This document shows positions 26,683 to 35,866 of a DNA stretch of 64,000 nucleotides, piece by piece. Under the pieces are notes generated by a model that had not been told where the DNA came from, did no database searches, and worked only from the letters and a program-made list of their open reading frames with translations. Both the position numbers and the translations under genes were made by a program. Position 1 is the stretch's first letter. Every line of letters begins with the position of its first letter. The stretch comes from Tritrichomonas musculus. Its lineage: Eukaryota > Parabasalia > Tritrichomonadida > Tritrichomonadidae. The stretch covers positions 1,240,001 to 1,304,000 of the forward strand of contig JAPFFF010000022.1 in NCBI GenBank assembly GCA_039105265.1. The letters are read 5' to 3'.

Positions 26683-29178
26683 ATGTCTTATTCAAAACAG
26701 CAAGTTGATGAAAATACAGATTATAAGGCAGGAAAAGCCATATCTTTAGAAGATAGAATGATTTCAGTAAACTTTGATAATACACTATGTCTAAACTCAG
26801 AAGGAAAACTTTCATGTGTTAGCGCAGGAAGTGGTTCTAGTGGAATAGAATATTCAGAAGGCCCAGGGATTCATATCAACAATCACAAGATAAGCGCTAA
26901 CGTTGATGGAATATCAGTTAAAGTAAACCAGGCTGGTGAAATAGAAGCTATAGATAAAACTATAATATTTAAAGCAGGAGATGGTATATTAATCACCAGA
27001 GGCAATAATGCAATTACTGCTGATATTGACGGAACAAGTATTGTCTTCAATGAATCTAAACAGTTATCAGTAGCCAATGCAGGGAAAGTATATAGGCCAG
27101 GTGATGGTTTAAATGTAAATGGAGATACTTTAAATGTTCAAGTTGACCAAAGCACAATCAAAATAAATAATGATAATCAATTAGCACTAACAATTCCAAG
27201 TATAAATTATAAAGCAGGTGATGGTATTACAATTGATAAAGATGTAATCAAAACAAAGATTGATAATTTAACAATTCAAGCAAATCCAGATGGTGAAATT
27301 CATGCAGTTGTCCCAACAGCCGGTTCGGCTCTTTCATCTAATTCAAACAAATTCGATGTTAATGTTGATGGCACAACAATCAAAGTAAATGAAAATAATC
27401 AATTAGAAGCAGTTAATTCTGGTAGTAAAGAATATAAAGCTGGATGGGGAATTGAGATTAATGATGATACAATTAAAACTAGAATTGATGATAATACAAT
27501 GGGATATCTTGATGGTAAGCTTTATGCAATGCCTTATAATGGTGGTAAAGGTGTTTCAGTTTCACGAATCGATAGTACCAATTACGTAAATGTTAATACT
27601 GATGATAAAACAATTAGAGTTAATGAAGATAATAGGTTGGAAGCAATTGGTGGAAGTAGTAAATACACAGCAGGTGATGGAATAAGCATAAACGATAATA
27701 CAATTGCAATTAATCAGAATTGGTTTGATATAAGGGATACTAATAATAAAGATGGAACTTTTCAACTAAGGAATATTGGTGACGCCTCGCATCCAGATAT
27801 TCGTTTATGTGCTGTTGAAATAAGACCATTAAACAAAAACCTTACTAGAGATTTCTTTACTCAAACTCTTGGGCTTAACCCTGACTATGAAATGGATTTC
27901 AATACTTCTATCAGCCAGATGGATATATCTCCAGAGATAACCGAACAATTAGGACTTGACTCCGTTGTGCGACAAAACTACGGCTCTGGTGAATCTAAAT
28001 ATTTATTAACAATTGATGACATACCTAAGTTGAATATAACACAAGATGAAACAGCATTCCTCCAAATTCATCTACCAGATTATGTTAAAGATAGTAATGG
28101 TAAACAAATTGATTCTGTCATTTGCAATGTTAAGAAAGGATTTAATGGATACATTTCAGATATCAATAGAGTTACGTTAAGTGGTGAAAGTATTGACGTT
28201 CCAGATGATTTGGTAACATATAACGAAGTAGGATGCGATATAGAGTTCCACAAGATTGCTCAATTATGTGACCCAACCATTCTTACAACAGAGGGAATGC
28301 AAATCAGGATATGTGACAGTGTATTTAAGATACTATTAACTGCTACTTCTTCAGGTGATGGTAAGTTTACAATGATTGCAGATGAGACATTAGATTCTGG
28401 CTTTGATGGACCTAATCAAGCATTTCATTTTAATTACGAGCATCAAAAAGAGTTATTCAAAGATTCTGTTGTTATACAATTATATAATAACGTATCTGAA
28501 TATGTTGAAGAAACAATTACATTAAATAACTTCGAGATGAGTTCAGGTTTACCTTCATACACCATTCCTCATGTATATAAGATAAATGATAGCTGGGAAG
28601 TTGAGAATTTAGAAGGCTATGATAAACCAGGATTGATGACATCACACGACTTGAACATTAAAGAATTATTGCTAAGAGGTGAATTAATGATTGATATTAT
28701 ATATGATAAAACAAATATCAGAACAGAAAACGTAATTAGATGTAAAGAATTGATTGCAGATAATGGGTTTACTCTACATAAATCACCACTAATTTTCTTA
28801 TATGAACCTAAAGATTTTGGCATTGAAACAATTAATGGTATAGATTACTGGTTCATTGATTTCGGTTATAAAAATGATAGTGAAGAGTTTAAAGATTTAC
28901 CAAACGAGCAACCATTTGAGTTCATTGACAGAAAGATTTTTGGTTTAGATTACTGCCTAAAGAAAAATGGAGACAACTGGACAGGAAATAATATATATTA
29001 TCACATCAAAGATGATTACAAGAGTGTGAAGAAACTTGATGTAATTCAATACGTAAGCATTATTGTTAGTAAGAATGATAAATTAAAGTTCGTAATGAAT
29101 GAATGGGGAATGGCAAACATACCACAAGCTTTATATGATAACATGACTCTATCATTTAAGAATGGTGAAGTAGTATAG
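26683..29178 (+). CDS. Large fibre protein with adenovirus-shaft-like repeats (element B)
   Basis: 831 residues. From about residue 40 to 350 there are about eight repeats of roughly 36 residues, such as YKAGDGITIDKDVIKTKID and YTAGDGISINDNTIAINQN, each with I/V-x-I-x-x-N turns and an NxDNQL- or NEDNRL-like second strand. This pattern is that of adenovirus fibre shafts and phage beta-spiral fibres. The C-terminal 400 residues are a beta-rich head that contains the GELMIDIIYDK...LIADNGFTLHKSPLIFLYEP and EFIDRKIFGLDYCL...GDNWTGNN modules also seen at 9301-12725. ATG 26683 follows TTTATCA. Inferred role: receptor-binding spike of the fossil virion. Confidence 0.75.
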   Translation: MSYSKQQVDENTDYKAGKAISLEDRMISVNFDNTLCLNSEGKLSCVSAGSGSSGIEYSEGPGIHINNHKISANVDGISVKVNQAGEIEAIDKTIIFKAGDGILITRGNNAITADIDGTSIVFNESKQLSVANAGKVYRPGDGLNVNGDTLNVQVDQSTIKINNDNQLALTIPSINYKAGDGITIDKDVIKTKIDNLTIQANPDGEIHAVVPTAGSALSSNSNKFDVNVDGTTIKVNENNQLEAVNSGSKEYKAGWGIEINDDTIKTRIDDNTMGYLDGKLYAMPYNGGKGVSVSRIDSTNYVNVNTDDKTIRVNEDNRLEAIGGSSKYTAGDGISINDNTIAINQNWFDIRDTNNKDGTFQLRNIGDASHPDIRLCAVEIRPLNKNLTRDFFTQTLGLNPDYEMDFNTSISQMDISPEITEQLGLDSVVRQNYGSGESKYLLTIDDIPKLNITQDETAFLQIHLPDYVKDSNGKQIDSVICNVKKGFNGYISDINRVTLSGESIDVPDDLVTYNEVGCDIEFHKIAQLCDPTILTTEGMQIRICDSVFKILLTATSSGDGKFTMIADETLDSGFDGPNQAFHFNYEHQKELFKDSVVIQLYNNVSEYVEETITLNNFEMSSGLPSYTIPHVYKINDSWEVENLEGYDKPGLMTSHDLNIKELLLRGELMIDIIYDKTNIRTENVIRCKELIADNGFTLHKSPLIFLYEPKDFGIETINGIDYWFIDFGYKNDSEEFKDLPNEQPFEFIDRKIFGLDYCLKKNGDNWTGNNIYYHIKDDYKSVKKLDVIQYVSIIVSKNDKLKFVMNEWGMANIPQALYDNMTLSFKNGEVV

Positions 29179-29180
29179 TA

Positions 29181-29211
29181 TAGGCGGTGTCTCATACTTC
29201 GCCACCGCCTA
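29181..29211. terminator. Stem-loop just after the fibre gene
   Basis: TAGGCGGTG pairs perfectly with CACCGCCTA across a 13-nt loop, two bases after the fibre stop codon. A GC-rich stretch follows to about 29275. It may act in 3' end formation, or be another GC-rich insertion. Only the hairpin is shown. Confidence 0.45.
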
Positions 29212-29415
29212 CACTGCTCACCACCAAGCTCAGGTACACCTTCGCTTGGGCCTCGCTACCCGGCCAAATACCCTCTGAAAACCTATCGTAAGTACACACT
29301 CTCTACTTTCACTATTCTCCCAATGTCATTTCCAAGGTATGGAGTAGTTTTTGAGCTTTCTAATGGTGTTTTTTGAATTCTACACCCGAAAAAATATCTA
29401 TCAACTTTTTGTATT
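29212..29415. other. Short intergenic stretch after the fibre gene
   Basis: No gene. The first part (to about 29275) is GC-rich, with a CCAAGCTCA motif also present in the termini of A and C. The rest is ordinary AT-rich DNA before the convergent fibre-like gene. Confidence 0.4.
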
Positions 29416-30003
29416 TCACAGTAATGAATGTATTTCATTCTTAGTGTTATCTTCAAGTAAGATACCATTTGATGTAAAGAATGTCGAATTAATCGCTATG
29501 AAATTAGCTGTTGCATTAACCACTAAATTGCCACTACTTAATGGAAATTCAATATTGTTTAACCAGATCTTAGTTGGCTCACATTGATATTCACTCGTAG
29601 GCGTATTATTAGCGTTGAATGATATATTGATTTTGATTTCTTCTTCACTGGTGACATTATCTCTGGTTTCATTATAAGTCAAATAGAGTGTTCCCTCATA
29701 TGTATCAAGTTGTTTTTCGAATTGATAACGAATGCTATTACTATTCGGTACGCTGAATGTGTACTTAATTATTGTTAATTTATTCACTAACGCATCTAAC
29801 CTAGCTTTTAATGATTCGTTCTCATGTTGTAGATTTGATATCTGACTGTTCATTGTTACGATTTTAGTAGCATTATCACCTACTAACTTGGCTAGATCTT
29901 GATGAGATTTAATATAATTATTTAATTTTGTCTTCAGTTCATCATTTTCACTTTTCAATGCATAATTGGTCAAATCAACAGGTTCAGGAATCTCACTTTT
30001 CAT
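29416..30003 (-). CDS. Fibre-like protein with coiled coil and beta-rich head (element B)
   Basis: 195 residues. The N-terminal SEIPEPVDLTNYALKSENDELK linker is of a type common in phage tail fibres and also present in the gene at 58256-58786. A trimer-type coiled coil follows (about 15-85, ISNLQHENESLKARLDALVN), then a beta-rich head (about 88-195). ATG 30003 is 3 bp downstream of the end of the next leftward gene, so the two probably act as one unit. Inferred virion surface protein. Confidence 0.65.
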   Translation of the reverse strand: MKSEIPEPVDLTNYALKSENDELKTKLNNYIKSHQDLAKLVGDNATKIVTMNSQISNLQHENESLKARLDALVNKLTIIKYTFSVPNSNSIRYQFEKQLDTYEGTLYLTYNETRDNVTSEEEIKINISFNANNTPTSEYQCEPTKIWLNNIEFPLSSGNLVVNATANFIAINSTFFTSNGILLEDNTKNEIHSLL

Positions 30004-30006
30004 ATT

Positions 30007-30924
30007 CTAATTGGAAAATGATACAATGTTTTCCGTCTTGAATATAATATCAAATTCCTCATTTACATTTGAGCCAGTCACACCAACCAAGTGAGCACCT
30101 TCTTGGAATGGAATGAAGGAAGTAGAAAAGAAATCACCAAGCAGATGTTCTGGTTCGTAAGGGCCGTTTGTTATTGGTAGAATAATTTTATTCCCAACTT
30201 TCAAATCAGTTTTGCTTCGATATTTTTCATCGGATTCTGATTCAGTTAAATATTTATCAGTTTCTGTTTTATATAAATCATTAATTAAAACTTTATTATC
30301 ATCTTTAAATACAATACTATTTTTATAATTAACTTGTAAGTTAAATTTATCGTTTTCATTAAAAAGGGATAAAATACGAGTTTGCCTATTATTTGAAAAT
30401 TCAAAATATGTTAAATTATCATTTCTTATATCTATTGTTTGATTCATTAACCGTAATTGTCTCATATTATTTTTTAATTTTGCATAAGTCAATCCTGAAC
30501 CAGCATCTTCAGAATCAAATAACATCAAATCATTTATTTCCGATAATGTTGGAATTTCACTTTTCAATGCTAATTGATCTTCTTCGCCATAATTCAAATC
30601 ATTTTTGCTTCGATATTTATTATCTGCTTCTTCTTTCGTATACAGGTTATCCATATTAACCATATTATTTTTTAATTCATCTAATGCTTCATTTACTTCA
30701 TCAACAGTTGGGAATTCATTTAAAGTCGTAGCTAGAGCAGTATCATTCTTTTCTATCTGCTCATTTAATGTATCTATCTTCTTATATAAAGCATCTATAT
30801 CACAAGTATATGCTAAATCATTTGTAGTAAATTCCATTCTTCTTTTTGCTGTATTCTCTTTGATGTTGATTCCACTAACCCTATGTTTATTTGGGTTTGA
30901 TATAACAAATGTTTTGTCATTCAT
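30007..30924 (-). CDS. Fibre-like protein with Y-KEEADNKYRSK repeats (element B)
   Basis: About 305 residues from MNDKTFVISNPNK (30924). The open frame extends to 30993 without an upstream ATG, so the start is uncertain. It contains a coiled region (LYKKIDTLNEQIEKNDTALA), two phage-tail-fibre-like motifs, LYTKEEADNKYRSKNDL and YLTESESDEKYRSKTDL, and a C-terminal beta-rich domain. The same E-x-D-x-K-Y-R-S-K motif twice in one protein suggests internal duplication. It precedes 29416-30003 on the same strand. Role as a fibre subunit is inferred. Confidence 0.6.
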   Translation of the reverse strand: MNDKTFVISNPNKHRVSGINIKENTAKRRMEFTTNDLAYTCDIDALYKKIDTLNEQIEKNDTALATTLNEFPTVDEVNEALDELKNNMVNMDNLYTKEEADNKYRSKNDLNYGEEDQLALKSEIPTLSEINDLMLFDSEDAGSGLTYAKLKNNMRQLRLMNQTIDIRNDNLTYFEFSNNRQTRILSLFNENDKFNLQVNYKNSIVFKDDNKVLINDLYKTETDKYLTESESDEKYRSKTDLKVGNKIILPITNGPYEPEHLLGDFFSTSFIPFQEGAHLVGVTGSNVNEEFDIIFKTENIVSFSN

Positions 30925-31188
30925 AGTGCAGCTAGGAAAATCAGTTGTTCCTTGGTAATTAATTGTAGTTAGATATGGTAGTGGGTGTTTCACACCACAC
31001 TACACACATGAAACTTACACTTTTAGTCTATTTTAATAACGAAAATGACAAGATGACAATCAAGAAGAGATGTCATGATTTACGTCTCGTGGCGCGTATT
31101 TTTAATGTATAACCTCGATGTCAGAGCTGTTGGTGATGATTTCATGTGTTGCTATCATAAATGATATACTCACCACTAATAACAATGA

Positions 31189-31734
31189 ATGAAATATAAT
31201 TTATTGATATCACAAATGAAACGATTAACTGACCCAATCGATTATACACCAATACCAAAGGAATACGTGTTCTTCAGGGAAGATGGAAAGCAAGACAATG
31301 ACAGACCAAATAGATTTTATTTTAACTTTCCAGCTGATTGGTGTACTGCAGACAAAGGAGAGACAATTATCGGTTTTCGTACAATATGGATGTTAGCGAG
31401 ACGTCGTAAATTGGAATTCAATATCAAAGTCAAAAAATATTTCAGAAATAACACATCGAAAGTGAGTCAAGTTGAATGCAATATTGTTTCATGGTTATCA
31501 ACAGACAAGGATTTGAGAGAAATATGGAAAGATATGAATGAACAATTGAATATCGCTTTTAGACATTACAATAATTATCAATGGAAAGAAGGTTATCCAA
31601 AGTTTTTCATCAATGATGAAGAGATACCCGAGATGTATATCAAAAATCAAAAACGAATTAAAGATGTTCAAATGGACGGATACTATGACTACAACAAAAA
31701 GATGTTTATCGGAACTATTAAATTCAATCATTAA
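31189..31734 (+). CDS. Unknown protein in the fibre cluster (element B)
   Basis: 181 residues (a second ATG at 31216 gives 172). PNRFYFNFPADWCTADKGETIIGFRTIWML, written here only to its pattern, suggests a beta-strand-rich protein. The C-terminus is helical and charged (LREIWKDMNEQLNIAFRHYNNY). No motif recognised and no homologue elsewhere in the window. It starts the rightward group that reads into 31685-32242 and 32331-33320. Could be another minor virion protein. Confidence 0.5.
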   Translation: MKYNLLISQMKRLTDPIDYTPIPKEYVFFREDGKQDNDRPNRFYFNFPADWCTADKGETIIGFRTIWMLARRRKLEFNIKVKKYFRNNTSKVSQVECNIVSWLSTDKDLREIWKDMNEQLNIAFRHYNNYQWKEGYPKFFINDEEIPEMYIKNQKRIKDVQMDGYYDYNKKMFIGTIKFNH

Positions 31735-32242
31735 AGTTCAATCAACTTTAGATAAGGTATCAAAAATATTAAGTATAATTGTAGATGGTGTTGCTGTAAT
31801 GGGAATGGTAAGTGTTGGCGCTAAAGTTGTATATAATTTCGCTAAATCAAAATTATATAGAGGAGGAAATGCTGCAGCAGCAACAGCTAGAGGTGCAGCT
31901 CATCCAGCTGTTGATGAAGAAGTAATGTTATTAAATTCAGCTGAAACATCAGAGGGTAGTGCTGCAGGTTCAGCTACTTCAGAAAGTGAATTACAATATG
32001 CACCATTTGATGTATCACCTTTATCTACAGATTTCAGTTCAATGAGTAGTTCAAATGAGAGCGAAATCGACCCATCTACTGGATTTCTTTTAAACGAAGA
32101 TTCAGATTCAGTACAACTGTATAAATTTAATAAGATTACCAAATTTGCCAATTTAGCTATATTTAGAGGAGTTATGAGAATTGGTGATTTCCTAAAAATA
32201 GGTTCTTTACAGGAGGATGGAATTACTTTAAATAGAATCTAA
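31685..32242 (+). CDS. Membrane/Ala-Ser-rich protein in the fibre cluster (element B)
   Basis: About 185 residues from MTTTKRCLSELLN; I chose the ATG at 31685, which overlaps the preceding gene by 50 bp, over an earlier in-frame ATG deep inside that gene. It has a hydrophobic helix (IIVDGVAVMGMVSVGAKVVY), an Ala-rich then Ser-rich middle of low complexity and a C-terminal RGVMRIGDFLKIGSL segment. It could be a membrane-linked fibre base or linker. Function unknown. Confidence 0.5.
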   Translation: MTTTKRCLSELLNSIIKVQSTLDKVSKILSIIVDGVAVMGMVSVGAKVVYNFAKSKLYRGGNAAAATARGAAHPAVDEEVMLLNSAETSEGSAAGSATSESELQYAPFDVSPLSTDFSSMSSSNESEIDPSTGFLLNEDSDSVQLYKFNKITKFANLAIFRGVMRIGDFLKIGSLQEDGITLNRI

Positions 32243-32330
32243 TTCTAGTTCCTGGACTCATTGAAATAATTTTGATATTATATTCAAGGCAGAAAGAACA
32301 GTTAATATACGCGATACAATAGCTCATGTT

Positions 32331-33320
32331 ATGGAAACAAGTATGGGCTCGTTTTATTGGGAAGAAGCAACAGGTGTACTTTATAATTACGCTGGAACAT
32401 ATCCAATACGAGTTACTCTTGCTGAATTTGGTGAAGAAGACCAAATAGCGTTAATGTCAAACGTTATAGCAGAAGAACAACTAATAAAAAGATGTGCTAT
32501 TGATTGTGGTCCGATTACGGAAGGGACTTCGGATATATCAATTCGTTATCTAAAACTTGTAGATAATGTGATTAAACTGGAATACATAATAGGTGATTAT
32601 GCACTATGTTTTGAAATAAGGATATTATTCTATGATACAGCTGGAAATCCCCATAACATAGTAATAGTATTACATCAGAGGACTGTGTACTTCGACAATT
32701 TCAAATTCCCACTATATTATGAAGACACTGTTGATATAATATCAAGACCACTTACATATAGCTTCCCAATATTTGAATATCCCTGGACAACTACTCAGGA
32801 ATTATTAGATGCTAAACAAGTTTATTCAAGATGCATCATGTCCCGAGAATATTTAGCAAAATTTAAGAGTGTAATGTATGGTACTCAATCAAACACAACT
32901 ATCACACATTACTGTCCAATAGAGGCTGGTGAGGAGATTACTGACTACAAGATTGGTAAACCTGTATATCTATCAGGGCATGTATATAAGTATAATAAAG
33001 AAACTAAACGATTCATTAGCAGCACCGCTACTGATAGTACTGATTGCATCTGTTCAGTTATTATGGATGGAACCTGGAAGGAATTTGTTGGTATCATTAC
33101 TAGAATCGATAAAGAAAATGGATGTATTACCTTTGCGACCCATGGAGACTATTTATTCTACGTTGATGACGCAAATCTATACCAGATAGGTGATGTAATA
33201 CTCTATGATGGAAGAATCCTCGATGAAGATTATGCCCTAACATTGAAGATACAACAGAGCATAGTAGGGAAAGTAAGCGGAAAAACAAACGAACATTATT
33301 TAGCAGTGTTTAAAGCTTAA
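32331..33320 (+). CDS. Beta-rich fibre-cluster protein (element B)
   Basis: 329 residues. MGSFYWEEATGVLYNYAGTY start, a long beta-rich body, then a C-terminal domain (IGDVILYDGRILDEDYALTL, about 287-306, then GKVSGKTNEHYLAVF) that looks like a fibre or spike end domain. It converges with the 33317-33958 gene with a 4-bp overlap. No homologue in C or D. Likely a variable surface protein; inferred only from composition and place. Confidence 0.5.
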   Translation: METSMGSFYWEEATGVLYNYAGTYPIRVTLAEFGEEDQIALMSNVIAEEQLIKRCAIDCGPITEGTSDISIRYLKLVDNVIKLEYIIGDYALCFEIRILFYDTAGNPHNIVIVLHQRTVYFDNFKFPLYYEDTVDIISRPLTYSFPIFEYPWTTTQELLDAKQVYSRCIMSREYLAKFKSVMYGTQSNTTITHYCPIEAGEEITDYKIGKPVYLSGHVYKYNKETKRFISSTATDSTDCICSVIMDGTWKEFVGIITRIDKENGCITFATHGDYLFYVDDANLYQIGDVILYDGRILDEDYALTLKIQQSIVGKVSGKTNEHYLAVFKA

Positions 33321-33958
33321 ACAACTAATTTTAGGCTCAAGCCATACTTGATAAACTGGGAATATATATTATTGTAAGCATACTTCATGTCTTCAGTCTT
33401 TCCATCTTTAGTGATTAATATTTTTGAAACTTTGGTAAATTTTGACGTAGATGAGGTGCAGCCGCAGCCAACATCAGAATCGTCAAGAACAAATTCTACC
33501 TTTTCACATTCAGTGAGTAACTTAATCATATCCATTAACAATTTGCTTTCGCATACAACGTAAGAGTTTACTTTTAGTGGGTTACCTTCATACATCTCAA
33601 CCAACATCTCTAAGAACTTATTTTTCTTCTCTAGTGTATCTAGTTCAGTGCCTAAATCTATGATGCCTCTTTCCTGAGCTAATAGGGAACTGCTGCTTAT
33701 TGGTGCTACTGATGGAAATTGAGATTCCTGATTCATCATCGGTGTATTTGAAGTTAGACCATTCGGTTGTATATCTGGTTGGTTGTTGGCTTGAGTAAAA
33801 TTTACAGGTTGAACTTGGGGATAAAGTGGAGCTGGTTGAGAATGTTGTTCTCCCTGAGGTTTACATATTTTGATTTTGACGTTGGTATTTTGCTCTTGCT
33901 TAATGGTATTATCAGTTTCAGAACTTAATATTCGTGCTTGTCTCAATGTGCCTGACAT
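33317..33958 (-). CDS. Conserved ARILSSE core protein (element B)
   Basis: 213 residues. N-terminal RQARILSSETDNTIKQEQNT, Pro/Gln-rich middle, then RGIIDLGTELDTLEKKNKFLE, NPLKVNSYVVCESKLLMDMI, GCGCTSSTSKF and ILITKDGKTEDMKYAYNN. The same blocks in the same order occur at 48733-49398 (ARILSSENDASVKQEQNT, RGIIDL, NPLRVNNYLVC, ILVTKDGKSNDLKYGYND). It is one of the best conserved proteins between the two lineages, so it is presumably essential, yet I recognise no fold. Function unknown. Confidence 0.7.
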   Translation of the reverse strand: MSGTLRQARILSSETDNTIKQEQNTNVKIKICKPQGEQHSQPAPLYPQVQPVNFTQANNQPDIQPNGLTSNTPMMNQESQFPSVAPISSSSLLAQERGIIDLGTELDTLEKKNKFLEMLVEMYEGNPLKVNSYVVCESKLLMDMIKLLTECEKVEFVLDDSDVGCGCTSSTSKFTKVSKILITKDGKTEDMKYAYNNIYSQFIKYGLSLKLVV

Positions 33959-33991
33959 GATTTAAATAATACAAAAATATATAACATAAGC

Positions 33992-34456
33992 TTAGATTAA
34001 AATAAAATCATCGAAATCTGTTTTCTGGCAATCAGCCACATGCTTTCGAATTTTCTCAACACTCTCATTATTAGAACACTTTCGCATATGTGATGGATAA
34101 TACTTGTTTCCTTTAAATTCCTTTTGATTCAAATAAATATCAAGTATAAACAAATCTTTCTTGTCCTTACCATTTGGAATAGACCTATTATCATTCTCTT
34201 TACATGAAATTATCGGTTGACATCCATAGATTTCTAGAATTCTATCATATCTTATACTTCTTGGTTTACTCTCAGTTCTATCTGTGATAAAGATTGGTTT
34301 AAGACATATTCCATACTTATTCTTAAATGCATCATTGCCTTCGAAAAAGACAGAAATAATAGGGTCTACAATGTTATAGTCATTCTTGATGATGTTTTCT
34401 TGTTCGTTAAGCTTGTTGATGAATTTTGTGACAGAGAAGAATTGTGTTGAAGTCAT
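33992..34456 (-). CDS. Unknown 154-residue protein (element B)
   Basis: MTSTQFFSVTKFINKLNEQ start; mixed helix and strand, basic middle, KYYPSHMRKCSNNE near the end. I looked for a cysteine-protease triad because Polintons usually carry one, but no convincing set of His, acidic and Cys residues in adenain order is visible. It belongs to the leftward group 34876 to 33317. No homologue elsewhere in the window. Confidence 0.5.
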   Translation of the reverse strand: MTSTQFFSVTKFINKLNEQENIIKNDYNIVDPIISVFFEGNDAFKNKYGICLKPIFITDRTESKPRSIRYDRILEIYGCQPIISCKENDNRSIPNGKDKKDLFILDIYLNQKEFKGNKYYPSHMRKCSNNESVEKIRKHVADCQKTDFDDFILI

Positions 34457-34498
34457 TTCATGCTCAAAAAATTTTAAAAATGTTTAAAAATAAATGAC

Positions 34499-34876
34499 TT
34501 ACATATCAATTTGACTTTCATAATATCCATCAAGTTCATAGTCAAATAAATCATACAGTGAATGAATAGAGCTTAAATATGGGTAGTTTTCAATATCATT
34601 GCAAGCATCCCAAATATTATTTAAGAAAATAGAATATGAATATTCAAACCTAGAATCTGTCGGATATGGTTCTTTCTCTTTCGCATATTTGACTAGATAA
34701 GGAGCATAGTAATTCAAATCTCGTTTAGTTAGATTCTCAAGAGGCATATTCAAAATGCTTTCTTTAAAGTATTCATATTCATCATATTCGATTTCATAAA
34801 CAGTATCTTGATTTATAACAAATTGGTTTATATCTGGGCAGAAGAATTCGCTACTTCTTTGTGATAAGATTGGCAT
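34499..34876 (-). CDS. Unknown acidic, Tyr-rich protein (element B)
   Basis: About 125 residues from MPILSQRSSEFFCPD. The start at 34876 is preferred over 34927 because the 17-nt leader motif also found before the polymerase locus lies just upstream (34885-34901). Rich in Tyr, Asp and Glu (DEYEYFKESILNMPLENL). No domain recognised. It is the outermost gene at the right end, transcribed inward, 56 bp from the TIR. Confidence 0.55.
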   Translation of the reverse strand: MPILSQRSSEFFCPDINQFVINQDTVYEIEYDEYEYFKESILNMPLENLTKRDLNYYAPYLVKYAKEKEPYPTDSRFEYSYSIFLNNIWDACNDIENYPYLSSIHSLYDLFDYELDGYYESQIDM

Positions 34877-34884
34877 TGCGATTA

Positions 34885-34901
34885 TTTTTAGATGAGATAA
34901 A
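34885..34901 (-). promoter_or_regulatory. Second copy of the 17-nt leader motif
   Basis: On the minus strand it reads the same 17 bases as 15091-15107. The two copies are near opposite ends of B and both face inward. Confidence 0.55.
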
Positions 34902-34931
34902 AAATTAAATAAAAATATACCTGCCATTATT

Positions 34932-35057
34932 CTGATAGCTATTAGAATGCTGAAAATTCAGTGTGAAAAACTCAGGCCAGATGGCTTTGGTCGGATTACC
35001 GAGCGCAGCGAGGGGTTTGACGCTGAGCGTCAAAAATCCGCCAAAGCTCTGACTACT
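34932..35057. repeat. Right TIR of element B
   Basis: Complement of 14164-14289, ending CTCTGACTACT. Followed directly by AAAGT, the same five bases that precede the left TIR. Confidence 0.93.
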
Positions 35058-35800
35058 AAAGTTATCTATCTTATCATATATTAAATGTTTTTTTTAAAAT
35101 TAATAATTTCAATAAAATATATTTTCAAAAAGTTGAAATTATTTAAAACTTTTTCTGAGATAAAATAAAATATAATTATACAAGTATATAATATATACAT
35201 TTTAAATATTAAGTTTAAAATAATGTTTAAATAAATTATATATATTATTTATAAAATATAAAAGTAAAAACAAATGTATAAAAATTTATTCCACTTTTTC
35301 AATTAGGGAGCAATGGGTGGGAATGGGATTTGATATACCCAAGCATTTTTGGGAATTTTCCGCATCATTAAAATATTATATATTGCTTTTATGCAAAAAA
35401 TGAACATAATCCAGATTTTCAATTTCAATGAATGAGATTATTCAATTTTAAATGTCAACAATACAACTCATCAATATTCACAATAAATTATAACATGATA
35501 CTGCTGTTTTAAATTATATTATTTTCATTTCCTGTTCTTAAAAAAAAAAAATAAGAATAATTATTTCATAGAAAAAACTAAAAACAAGAAAAAAATTATC
35601 AGAAATTTAATTTTTTTTAATGTTAAATTAGAAGTATTGCAATAATTTACTTAGGGATTGAAAAAAAAATACATCGCTCAAAAAACATATGACGAAGAAA
35701 ATCGAGAAAAAAGTAAGGCGCTATATTAAAACTGTACTAAAAAACATAGAGCTGAACGGAGCCCGATTTTTGATTAATGTCTTAAATAAAATATTCAATT

Positions 35801-35801
<1 letters not shown>

Positions 35802-35865
<64 letters not shown>
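35802..35865. repeat. Poly-T tract of 64
   Basis: Uninterrupted run of T on the plus strand. On the minus strand it could be a poly-A tail of a retroposed sequence, but no reverse-transcribed gene or target duplication is visible. Its length may also reflect assembly slippage. Confidence 0.85.

Positions 35866-35866
<1 letters not shown>

Larger units (their letters stand above)
14164..35057. mobile_element. Element B: nearly whole Polinton/Maverick
   Basis: 20,894 bp bounded by 126-bp TIRs that start AGTAGTCAGAGC and flanked by a direct 5-bp duplication AAAGT (14159-14163 and 35058-35062). Contents in order: unknown gene, pPolB (two open frames), integrase (-), small basic protein, DxNGD structural locus, packaging ATPase, LNK-YRIT coiled-coil protein (-), pVI-like protein (-), major capsid protein, HNH nuclease, small beta-rich protein (-), large fibre, further fibre-like genes and three more small genes. 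TIRs are almost identical, so insertion is recent. It looks nearly whole with about two or three breaks. No adenain-type protease recognised. Confidence 0.93.

Noticed and set aside
33992-34456. Adenain-like protease
   Set aside because: His and Cys are present but not in the order or context of the family. Left as unknown.
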